From WYZ-LMO2 sp040514265 (GTDB lineage: Archaea > Halobacteriota > Archaeoglobi > Archaeoglobales > Archaeoglobaceae), in NCBI GenBank assembly GCA_040514265.1, contig JBEVCD010000022.1:1-29010 (forward strand): a DNA stretch of 29,010 nucleotides, in the 5' to 3' direction. This document shows, in pieces, positions 22,632-29,010 of the stretch (the first letter of the stretch is position 1; every line of letters starts with the position of its first letter). A program made the translations under genes and the position numbers. Below the pieces are notes generated by a model. That model searched no databases and had not been told where the DNA came from. It worked only from the letters and a program-made list of their open reading frames with translations.

Positions 22632-23407
22632 CAGCTCACCTCGATTACCGTCAGCAGCAGAGTTACGTTACCCTCCACCCGTATCTTTTTTTCATCTTTG
22701 CAGCCATCGTAAGTTATGGTTGCAGCCCTCGTTCCCCGCAGAGCATCTGCGATCGATTCCTTCCAGATTTGGCAGAATTCCGACCTTATCTCGACGTAGG
22801 TTACGTTTCCGAAGTAAGTTCCGGCGTACCTGAAATTGAGGGTAACCTTGTACCCACCGGCTGAGAGGTTGCCGGAGAAGTCGAAAAAAGTTATGTAGAG
22901 CGTGTCGTTCGTCGCAACTACCTCGGGAGGCGAGACGGGAACGGGAACCACTCTGCCGAACTCCTTGATGAATATTCCCGATTCCAGCACGACTTCTCTG
23001 CCGCTGACCTCTATCTCCAGATTATGCAGCGGAAGCTCGTAGTAATTGGCGGCGTGCTGTGCTGCTATTGGATAACCGCGAGAGTACGCTCCCGGAGTTC
23101 CGGGAACGACTACGGCGAGTCCTCTTGGGAGCGAGGGTACGAATACGCTCACACCTCCAGCCGCTGAGGTGATGCTTCCCCCGTTGAGCTGAATCGTCTT
23201 CGTCGTTGCTATTTCTTCGCCGTACTTCATCCTTTCGACGAGCTCCTTGATCTCTGCCATGCTCTTCACGGCGTTTCTGAACTTTACGCTGTCCACGCTA
23301 CTCGAAATTACGGGCTGCGAGATCATGTAGATTAAGCCAGCTGCCGTGACGATCAGTGCGACCGTCAGCAGGCTTCCGACGACCTCCGAAGCGCCCCGGC
23401 TATTCAA
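22631..23407 (-). CDS. Pilin-like secreted protein E (GASEVVG N-terminus, 258 aa)
   Basis: Starts MNSRGASEVVGSLLTVALIVTAAGLIYM: basic residue, RG|ASEV prepilin cleavage motif and one hydrophobic helix. The mature region is mainly beta and has NDT, NLS and NVT sequons, a glycine/proline-rich stretch (VVVPGTPGAYSRGYP) and two cysteines. It resembles protein F in plan but not closely in sequence, as if they were distant paralogues that form a heteromeric structure. It overlaps the von Willebrand A gene by 8 bases upstream. The function is inferred from the N-terminus and the operon. Confidence 0.72.
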   Translation of the reverse strand: MNSRGASEVVGSLLTVALIVTAAGLIYMISQPVISSSVDSVKFRNAVKSMAEIKELVERMKYGEEIATTKTIQLNGGSITSAAGGVSVFVPSLPRGLAVVVPGTPGAYSRGYPIAAQHAANYYELPLHNLEIEVSGREVVLESGIFIKEFGRVVPVPVSPPEVVATNDTLYITFFDFSGNLSAGGYKVTLNFRYAGTYFGNVTYVEIRSEFCQIWKESIADALRGTRAATITYDGCKDEKKIRVEGNVTLLLTVIEVS

Positions 23408-26171
23408 GTGTTATCTCACCTCCGCTACCACTCGTTACGACGACTCTATCCTTGTCCGACACTATGTTCATCCTGCACTTATCGCCGACCAAGTAAGAGC
23501 CTGCGGGACACGCAGTCGTCTCCTCGCCGCGGTAGTTGAGAGGTGTGAAGTCGATGTAGGAAACGTCAGACCCTTCGATGTTGATCTCGTAAACACCCTC
23601 TTCGGCTTCCTCCTTAACGCGCAGCTTCACGATTATCTCGATCGTCTCGTCCTTCTGTATGGACGTCACGTTGACCCTCACTACGGTTCTGTCGTGCAAC
23701 CTCTCGACGTCGAGGTCTATCCGGTTATCCCTGTTCGACTTCGCAACCGCGCTGACGAATTCGAATGGTCCGCCGAACGTAACGTTGAGCGTCTCGTTTA
23801 TTGATATGTTCTTGGCTGCAATCTGGAAGATGTTGAATATCGTCCTGTAAGCTTCCAGCAACTCCTCGCTCGTGGTTGCGAAGAAGTAGCACGGCTCGTT
23901 GTTGTCGGGGCGGAGAGAGACTATCTCTCTGAGCAATTCCTGTCCATTACTGCCTATGTCTGTTCCGAAGCCTATTGCACATATCGAGACGGCGAATCCG
24001 TTTATCTCTATGTTGTTTTTGATGTAATCTGCAACGCATTTCGCTTGATCAGCACCGCTCTGGCACCACTGACTACCATCGCAGGTCCCACTGCAGAGAT
24101 CACAGCCGAAGTAATTTACTTCATCGCATATCGTCGTCTCTCCGTCGGTAAGCAGAATCATCAGCGGGCGGGTGTTGTTTATGCAGTCCGTGCAGTTGTT
24201 TCCTGCCTCGTTCCATATCGGAAAGATGTTTATTCCGGCGTAAAGCGCGTCGGCGTGGTCAGTGGCTCCAGAAGGTTCAAGACTCCTGATAACGTCGTTC
24301 ACCTCATCCTTGTCTGTGGTCATGTATTTGAGAGGAGAGGAGTTCACGGCTATCCTTTCAGCATCGGTTGAGAACTTTGCCAAGCCAACAAAGTCTTTTT
24401 CGCCGAGCATGCTGTTGAATTGGATTGCTGCGAGCTTTGCTGCATCGATTCTTTTCAGGTAAACAGTCGCTTTGAAGGTTGCGGGCTCCTTGGTAGTTGG
24501 AACGACAACGATCCTGTAAGTGCCATGCTGCGGGTNNNNNNNNNNNNNNNNNNNNNNNNNNNNNNNNNNNNNNNNNNNNNNNNNNNNNNNNNNNNNNNNN
24601 NNNNNNNNNNNNNNNNNNNNNNNNNNNNNNNNNNNGTAATATCTCCATCCCCACCACCAAGACCAGCTTCTATAGACATACCAGTAGGGGATACTTCCCT
24701 GCAGATTCGAGACCTCCAGGTACTCGAAATCCACGACATTGGGCAGTTCGAATGTTAGCTCCTGGTAATTTGAATAAGGTATAGTTTCGTTCAGAACAAC
24801 ACTGCCGTTAAATTTGACTATTATCGTGAGGTTGATCTGATCCGGAGCCCTTGCAACCACCTTTATGTCATAGCTTCCCATCGCGTTCGAAATTGAATAC
24901 TGCTTGCCAATTTTACCACCGCTGCTGTATGCTGCGCCCACCTCAGCATCGTTGACGTAGAGCTTCACGAATGAACTGTCCATACCTTTGCCGTTCCATG
25001 GTGGTGGGTTGCAACTTGAACACTGAACTTCAAGATCGTTACAACTCAAGTCGTAATACCAGTCAGAGAGTGTGTCCGTCGTATATGCGTATATCTCCAG
25101 CGTTCCCGGATTGGGAGAGTAATCGGTGGTGTTGACGACTCTCTCAACAACATTTGGAACTATCGTCTGCTCGAACTCCTTATATATTGCTTCCCTCCTC
25201 ATGCTTCCCGAAACGTCTATCATGTGAACGACAGAAAGGTTGATCGCCTGATTGACGAAGCCCCTACCTTCGAGCTTCAGGTGGACTTCGAAGATGTCGC
25301 CGGGAGCGACGATCTTCGGCTCGACCCACTTGTCGTAGGTGATGTATGGGTTCGAGGTTGTCGGCTGCTCGGAGACGAAGAGCGATTCCGTAGAGCTTCC
25401 GTTGCACCTCGGAACCCCGTCGTCGAAGTATTCGCTCTCGTTTATCCACGCGAATATCTCTGCTAAACACTCGTAGTCGTAGCTCCCGATCTTGTTGCAG
25501 CCCGTGGTATCGTCGACTTTTATTAGCATTCTTGCGCTCGCCCCGCTTCCCTGTAGGACGCTCCCGTTCCAGAGGGTGACGTTCCAGGATACTGGCTCCG
25601 TAATCTGATTTTCGAAGTATACCTTCAGCGTGGTGTAGTCACCCTTCGGAACGCTTGACGGCTCGAAATCGATCCTTGGCTTCACGTCGAAAGGACACGG
25701 CTCGACCCTTTCGTAGCTTATCTCCGGTCTCTCCTCACCTGCTTCGATGCTGAGAACTTCTCCTGAGACCTTTATTTCCATCCTCTCTCCGTTCGGAAGG
25801 ACGAACTTGTCAAGCCCCAGTCCGCTTTGAGCTTCGAACCTCCCGTCGACGCTCTTCACGACGACGAATATCCTGTCATCTACCTCGGAGAAGTTTACGA
25901 CGTAATGTCGCTCGCCTACTTCGGGTAGTATCGATATCTTCGTCTTTATGTAGCCGGATGACGGTCGGAGCAGAATGTAGTCGGTGTAGAAGGCTGATAT
26001 CTGCGAAGCAACGTCTGCAAACTGGTTCTCGATGACTCTGGCTACCTGAATCTGCGTCAGCGCATCGTGGAGGTACAAGCCGAAGACTATTATGAATACG
26101 CCGAGTATGCCTGTGAGCAGGATGTATTCGACCATTATCGAGACTCCTCTCTCGTCAGCAGTTCCCCTCAC
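23400..26171 (-). CDS. Secreted von Willebrand factor A protein with interrupted A domain
   Basis: About 923 residues as drawn across the gap, starting at GTG. An N-terminal prepilin-like segment (ERGVSIMVEYILLTGILGVFIIVFGLY) anchors or targets it. After about 300 mostly beta residues comes the MIDAS motif DVSGSM (319-324). The rest of the A domain appears only from about residue 576: AAKLAAIQFNSML, VGLAKFST, the MIDAS threonine in GATDHADAL (637) and LMILLTDGE (Asp676). In between lies an insertion with NxT/S sequons, CSSCNPPPW, a jelly-roll-like stretch and SWSWWWGWRYY next to the N-run. A Cys-rich loop (CDLCSGTC) follows LTDGE. It is probably a metal-dependent adhesin at the tip or base of a filament. 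The true length is unknown because of the gap. Confidence 0.8.
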   Translation of the reverse strand: MRGTADERGVSIMVEYILLTGILGVFIIVFGLYLHDALTQIQVARVIENQFADVASQISAFYTDYILLRPSSGYIKTKISILPEVGERHYVVNFSEVDDRIFVVVKSVDGRFEAQSGLGLDKFVLPNGERMEIKVSGEVLSIEAGEERPEISYERVEPCPFDVKPRIDFEPSSVPKGDYTTLKVYFENQITEPVSWNVTLWNGSVLQGSGASARMLIKVDDTTGCNKIGSYDYECLAEIFAWINESEYFDDGVPRCNGSSTESLFVSEQPTTSNPYITYDKWVEPKIVAPGDIFEVHLKLEGRGFVNQAINLSVVHMIDVSGSMRREAIYKEFEQTIVPNVVERVVNTTDYSPNPGTLEIYAYTTDTLSDWYYDLSCNDLEVQCSSCNPPPWNGKGMDSSFVKLYVNDAEVGAAYSSGGKIGKQYSISNAMGSYDIKVVARAPDQINLTIIVKFNGSVVLNETIPYSNYQELTFELPNVVDFEYLEVSNLQGSIPYWYVYRSWSWWWGWRYYXXXXXXXXXXXXXXXXXXXXXXXXXXXXXXXXXXPQHGTYRIVVVPTTKEPATFKATVYLKRIDAAKLAAIQFNSMLGEKDFVGLAKFSTDAERIAVNSSPLKYMTTDKDEVNDVIRSLEPSGATDHADALYAGINIFPIWNEAGNNCTDCINNTRPLMILLTDGETTICDEVNYFGCDLCSGTCDGSQWCQSGADQAKCVADYIKNNIEINGFAVSICAIGFGTDIGSNGQELLREIVSLRPDNNEPCYFFATTSEELLEAYRTIFNIFQIAAKNISINETLNVTFGGPFEFVSAVAKSNRDNRIDLDVERLHDRTVVRVNVTSIQKDETIEIIVKLRVKEEAEEGVYEINIEGSDVSYIDFTPLNYRGEETTACPAGSYLVGDKCRMNIVSDKDRVVVTSGSGGEITLE
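24536..24635. other. Assembly gap (100 N)
   Basis: Exactly 100 N, which is the common placeholder for a gap of unknown size. It falls inside the insertion of the von Willebrand A protein, beside a G/T-rich run coding for Trp, Ser, Gly and Tyr. The frame agrees on both sides only if the placeholder length is taken literally. Confidence 0.97.
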
Positions 26172-26469
26172 AGAAATCCACCTCCACGCTCTTAAACTCG
26201 ACCTTATCTACGCCGATGTAGCAGACCCATCCGTTTTTAGCGCACAGAACCTTCAGCTCGGAGTTTATTTTGCCGAGGAGGGGCGAGTTGTGGTACTGAA
26301 CGTGCAGCTGTTTCAGGTTCCTTATCTCCTCCTTCGGGAAGGACATCATCGCGCGGGAACTTTCGAGACCGGCTATAACGTTCTGGGCGTGAACGTAGGC
26401 TAGCGTGAGGATTACTATTACAACCACGAACGCGAAGAGCAGGATCATCTGACCTCTCAGATCCGCCAT
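26155..26469 (-). CDS. Pilin-like small membrane protein C (104 aa)
   Basis: Starts MADLRGQMILLFAFVVVIVILTLAYVHAQ: a basic RG|Q cleavage-type site followed by a single long hydrophobic helix. A short soluble tail ends in FCEGNC and has four cysteines (CAKNGWVC, CEGNC) that could form disulfides outside the cell. The RGQ-MILL start recalls the haloarchaeal DUF7261 group (memory, not certain). The ATG at 26469 is preferred over the longer ORF because GGAGGTGAGG lies about 9 bases upstream and the longer form has no family character. It overlaps protein B by 13 bases and the von Willebrand A gene by 17. Confidence 0.68.
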   Translation of the reverse strand: MADLRGQMILLFAFVVVIVILTLAYVHAQNVIAGLESSRAMMSFPKEEIRNLKQLHVQYHNSPLLGKINSELKVLCAKNGWVCYIGVDKVEFKSVEVDFCEGNC

Positions 26470-26948
26470 AACGTCAACCTCACCTCCACGACCTTGGTTT
26501 CGGGGTTGCTCAGGTTGAAGCACGTGGAGTTCAGATCTGGAACGACCACGAACCTGCTAACTCTGACAGCGTCGGGTGTCGGCTCTTTGTCGAAGCCCGA
26601 GATGACGAAAGTCTCAATTTCGCTGCCGTTTATCCAGACGATTTCGAGCCTGCCGAAGGCACTTAAGTTCGTCAGAATTCTGCTGAAGTTCGAACTGAAC
26701 TCTCTCGGAGCTACGTGCTGCCCGTTAATTAGCGAGCAGTTTTCAATCATCCCTTGCAGTGAGGAGTTACCGCCGTTTGGGTTGTCGAGCGCGAGCAGGA
26801 TGTCGTATCCCAGCTGCTTCAGCTGGACCCTCGCGTAATCGCTCCAGGCAGGAGAGATCACGACAGTGCTCTGGAAGATGGCGTAGACTGCTATGAGCAC
26901 GAGCAGTGACGCTGCTACGCCCTCCAGAGTAAAGGTCTGCGCCCTCAC
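26457..26948 (-). CDS. Pilin-like membrane protein B (163 aa)
   Basis: Starts at a GTG inside a GTGA overlap with the stop of protein A, giving MRAQTFTLEGVAASLLVLIAVYAIF: short basic head, RA|Q cleavage-type site, Glu in the +6 region, one hydrophobic helix. The rest is soluble with sequons (NSS, NCS, NFS, NLS, NGS, NST) that fit an extracellular, glycosylated domain, and VVEVRLTLWRI at the end. It resembles the haloarchaeal DUF7288 pattern (from memory). The longer ORF reaching 26981 is not used because it would read back through the coding end of protein A. Confidence 0.68.
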   Translation of the reverse strand: MRAQTFTLEGVAASLLVLIAVYAIFQSTVVISPAWSDYARVQLKQLGYDILLALDNPNGGNSSLQGMIENCSLINGQHVAPREFSSNFSRILTNLSAFGRLEIVWINGSEIETFVISGFDKEPTPDAVRVSRFVVVPDLNSTCFNLSNPETKVVEVRLTLWRI

Positions 26949-27514
26949 GTCCAAACTACCACCTCCAGCACGCACAAGCATCTACTGGCGACCTCGTCGC
27001 AGGGGAAGGCTGTGCAGTTGTCGACGTAAACAACGCGCTCGAAGCTAACGACCTGTCCGGATAGCGGAACTTCCTCGCCGCCGCTCGCGAAGACGTAACC
27101 GCTGAAGTTCGTCAGGGAGAAGTTGAAGCCGTAGTTGATGTTCGAGTAGCTTAGCCCGAGGTTCTCCTTGATAATCCCCAGACAGGTGGTATCCCTCGCG
27201 AGCTCTTGCAGCTTAAGGATCTTGCTCGCGTTGAGGTAGTTGTAGAGAGTTCCGTTCTCGTAGTCGAAGTTTGCGAGCCCGGGTCTGAACTTCTTCGAGC
27301 CACATTCTGTTACGTCGATCTCGGCCCAGTCGGACGGATATCCTGGGTCCTCCACGAGCAGAGTTGCGATGCGGTAAGCGTGGTTAGCGAGTGCTATCTC
27401 GTGTCTGACGTCGGCAAAGATGCCAGGGAGGAAACTCGCTACGAAGATGAAGGTGACGAGTAGTATCGAGAGTCCAATAAGCAGATCGAGGCTGAGTTTA
27501 GCATTAATGTCCAT
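26945..27514 (-). CDS. Pilin-like membrane protein A (189 aa), first gene of the operon
   Basis: Starts MDINAKLSLDLLIGLSILLVTFIFVASFLPGIF, a single N-terminal membrane helix behind a short polar head, followed by HEIALANHAYRIATLLVEDPGYPSDW. This start resembles the archaeal DUF7287-type proteins seen next to DUF7288-like genes (memory only). The soluble part has several sequons (NGT, NAS, NFS, NCT) and a cysteine-rich end (CTAFPCDEVASRCLC). A TATA box 30 bases upstream gives a leaderless start for the six-gene operon down to 21720. The cellular role is inferred: part of a surface filament or secretion device. Confidence 0.7.
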   Translation of the reverse strand: MDINAKLSLDLLIGLSILLVTFIFVASFLPGIFADVRHEIALANHAYRIATLLVEDPGYPSDWAEIDVTECGSKKFRPGLANFDYENGTLYNYLNASKILKLQELARDTTCLGIIKENLGLSYSNINYGFNFSLTNFSGYVFASGGEEVPLSGQVVSFERVVYVDNCTAFPCDEVASRCLCVLEVVVWT

Positions 27515-27536
27515 TAGTTAAGATTTGGATAACAAA

Positions 27537-27544
27537 AAATATAA
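27537..27544 (-). promoter_or_regulatory. TATA box of the pilin-like operon
   Basis: TTATATTT on the minus strand begins 30 bases before the ATG at 27514. The rest of the 162-base spacer (27545-27676) has no gene; it holds the sequence GACGTTC (27564-27570) and its inverse GAACGTC further on, too far apart and short to interpret. Confidence 0.6.
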
Positions 27545-27670
27545 GTCTTGTGATTACAATGATGACGTTCACGTGGTAACGGAGAAAAGCCGAGAAATCT
27601 TGTAGCGAACGTCAAAGCAAACAAAAAATTACGCTGCGATAAAATCCCGTCAAGAACTGAAACCTGTGTT

Positions 27671-27676
27671 AAAAAA
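27671..27676 (-). terminator. Oligo-T terminator of the thermosome gene
   Basis: Directly after the TAA stop the minus strand reads TTTTTT, an archaeal-type termination signal between the thermosome and the pilin-like operon. Confidence 0.5.
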
Positions 27677-29010
27677 TTAGAACTCAGGAGTCTCGCTCTT
27701 CTCACCCTCCTTCTCTTTCTCCTTCTCCAGTCCCTTCGCCGCTATGACGTCGTCGATTCTCAGTAGCATCACTGCAACTTCGGTTGCGCTCCTGATGGCG
27801 TGCGTCTTCACGCGGAGCGGTTCGAGGACTCCAGCTTCCTTCATGTCGATGACCTTGCCCGTTTCGACGTCGACGCCTGCATACTTGTTACCCTCTTCGT
27901 GGGCTTTCCTGAGCTCTACTAGCACATCGATCGGGTCTATACCGGCGTTCTCTGCGAGCGTTCGCGGTACTATTTCGAGGGCTGTTGCGAAAGCCTCGAC
28001 TGCGAGCTGCTCCCTGCCTCCGAGCGTCGGCGCCCACTCCCTGAGTCTGAGGCTCACCTCTATTTCGGGCGCTCCGCCTCCGGCTACAACCTTTCCGCTC
28101 TCGAGTGCAGCCTTCGTGACTTTTATCGCATCCTGCAGGCTGCGCTCGATCTCATCGACGACGTGCTCGCTTCCACCCCTTACGAGGATCGTTACGGCTT
28201 TCGGATTCTTGCACCCGGTTACGAACACCATCTTCTCGTCGCCCACCTTGCGCTCCTCGACGAGCTCAGCCTCTCCGAGGTCCTCCGGCTTCACGTCTCT
28301 GAGGTCGGTGAGTATCTTCGCACCCGTCGCCTTTGCGAGCTTCTCCATGTCGCTCTTCTTGACCCTCCTGACGGCTAGTATTCCGGCTTTGGCGAGGTAG
28401 TACTGAGCCAGGTCGTCGATGCCCTTCTGGCAGAACACGACGTTAGCACCAGCTTCGACGATCTTGTCGACCATCTCCTTCAGCATCGCCTCCTCCTGTT
28501 CGATGAACTTCTGGAGCTTCTCGGGGTCAGTTATTCTGATCTTCGCGTCGATCTCGGTCTCCTTGACTTCGAGTGCGGTGTCGAGCAGCAAAATCTTCGC
28601 TTTCTCCACTCTCTTCGGCATTCCGGGGTGAACCACTTCCTTGTCGAGGACTATTCCGTCAACGAGTTCCGTGTCTTCCACGCTTCCGCCCTGCCTCTTC
28701 TCTATCTTGATGTTGTCGGTGTCCACCCTTATCTTTCCGTTTACTTCCTCAGCTATAGTCTTGACAGCTTTCACAGCTATCTCGGAAAGCTTCTGCAGCG
28801 CAACCTCGGCGCCCTTACCAGTCATCGCGGTGGCTGCGATCTTCTTTAGTATCTCCTCGTCGTCCTTGCTTATGTCGATGGCTACCTCGTTGAGGATCTC
28901 CATAGCCTTGTCGGCAGCCATCCTGTAACCGTTTGCTATTATCGCTGCGTGTATTTCCTGATCGAGCAGCTCCTCAGCCCTCTTGAGCAGTTCTCCCGCG
29001 ATGACGACGG
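27677..29010 (-). CDS. ths: Thermosome (group II chaperonin) subunit, 5' partial
   Basis: The frame continues past the ATG at 28921 to the window edge (VVIAGELLKRAEELLDQEIHAAIIANGYRM), so that ATG is internal and about 100 N-terminal residues are missing. Visible family markers are the apical-domain segment VDGIVLDKEVVHPGMP, ANVVFCQKGIDDLAQYYL, ILVRGGSEHVVDEIERSLQDA, VVAGGGAPEIEVSLRL and the equatorial ending THAIRSATEVAVMLLRIDDVIAAK. It folds proteins with ATP in an eight- or nine-fold double ring. The C-terminal tail is charged (EKEKEKEGEKSETPEF) rather than the Gly-Met repeats of some thermosomes. Alpha or beta subunit cannot be decided here. Confidence 0.95.
   Translation of the reverse strand, partial: VVIAGELLKRAEELLDQEIHAAIIANGYRMAADKAMEILNEVAIDISKDDEEILKKIAATAMTGKGAEVALQKLSEIAVKAVKTIAEEVNGKIRVDTDNIKIEKRQGGSVEDTELVDGIVLDKEVVHPGMPKRVEKAKILLLDTALEVKETEIDAKIRITDPEKLQKFIEQEEAMLKEMVDKIVEAGANVVFCQKGIDDLAQYYLAKAGILAVRRVKKSDMEKLAKATGAKILTDLRDVKPEDLGEAELVEERKVGDEKMVFVTGCKNPKAVTILVRGGSEHVVDEIERSLQDAIKVTKAALESGKVVAGGGAPEIEVSLRLREWAPTLGGREQLAVEAFATALEIVPRTLAENAGIDPIDVLVELRKAHEEGNKYAGVDVETGKVIDMKEAGVLEPLRVKTHAIRSATEVAVMLLRIDDVIAAKGLEKEKEKEGEKSETPEF

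Noticed and set aside
24358..24784. ORFs read across the N-run in other frames
   Set aside because: They are made of unknown residues from the gap plus short shadows of the von Willebrand A gene.
1..29010. Insertion sequence, prophage, CRISPR array or toxin-antitoxin pair
   Set aside because: No transposase, integrase, terminal repeats or regularly spaced repeats were seen; the genes are packed and mostly recognisable.

Overview
The window is a dense, archaeal-type chromosomal segment: archaeal uS15, pelota, a thermosome, CetZ tubulin, a DUF371 protein, TATA-box promoters and an intron-containing tRNA-Tyr. The mix (archaeal core genes plus a BadF/HgdC-type CoA-reductase activator with partners, a PaaK-type CoA ligase and UbiX) suits an anaerobic euryarchaeon of the Archaeoglobales type (Archaeoglobus, Geoglobus, Ferroglobus). 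That placement is an inference from gene content. A 100-base run of N shows a draft scaffold. I see no insertion sequence, prophage or CRISPR array, and no gene-free stretch longer than about 165 bases.

Layout. 1-2529 (+): the C-terminal part of a DRG-type GTPase, then a redox cassette (glutaredoxin-like protein, thioredoxin, a 57-residue 2[4Fe-4S] ferredoxin), an unrecognised protein and a DUF371 protein. 2504-5629 (-): a four-gene operon of PaaK-type ligase, CxxCxxCC protein, 28-residue membrane peptide and sodium/solute symporter. 5711-7066 (-): manC. 7110-9394 (+): a site-2 protease and a TtuA-type tRNA thiolase. 9375-11807 (-): threonine synthase, a DUF2258-like protein and the GMP synthase glutaminase subunit. 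11894-14575 (+): uS15, lysA, a metallophosphoesterase and mobB in one overlapping chain. 14613-16324 (-): CetZ and UbiX. 16446-16542 (-): tRNA-Tyr. 16679-20587 (-): two HgdB/BcrB-type subunits, their ATPase activator and pelota. 20744-21715 (+): family II pyrophosphatase. 21720-27514 (-): six secreted or pilin-like proteins, one a 923-residue von Willebrand A protein split by the gap. 27677-29010 (-): a thermosome subunit cut by the window edge.

How the genes fit together. Most same-strand neighbours overlap by 4 bases (NTGA), so translational coupling is the rule. Genes at the head of operons often have a TATA box whose first base lies 29-31 bases before the start codon, which predicts leaderless mRNAs. 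Three modules point to organic or aromatic acid metabolism: acid uptake and CoA activation (symporter plus PaaK), ATP-driven radical chemistry on acyl-CoAs (HgdC/HgdB-type genes), and prenyl-FMN synthesis for UbiD-type enzymes (UbiX). The least described part is the pilin-like operon at 21720-27514. Its large protein has its MIDAS motif separated from the rest of the A domain by about 250 residues, including a Trp/Tyr-rich stretch that runs into the assembly gap.
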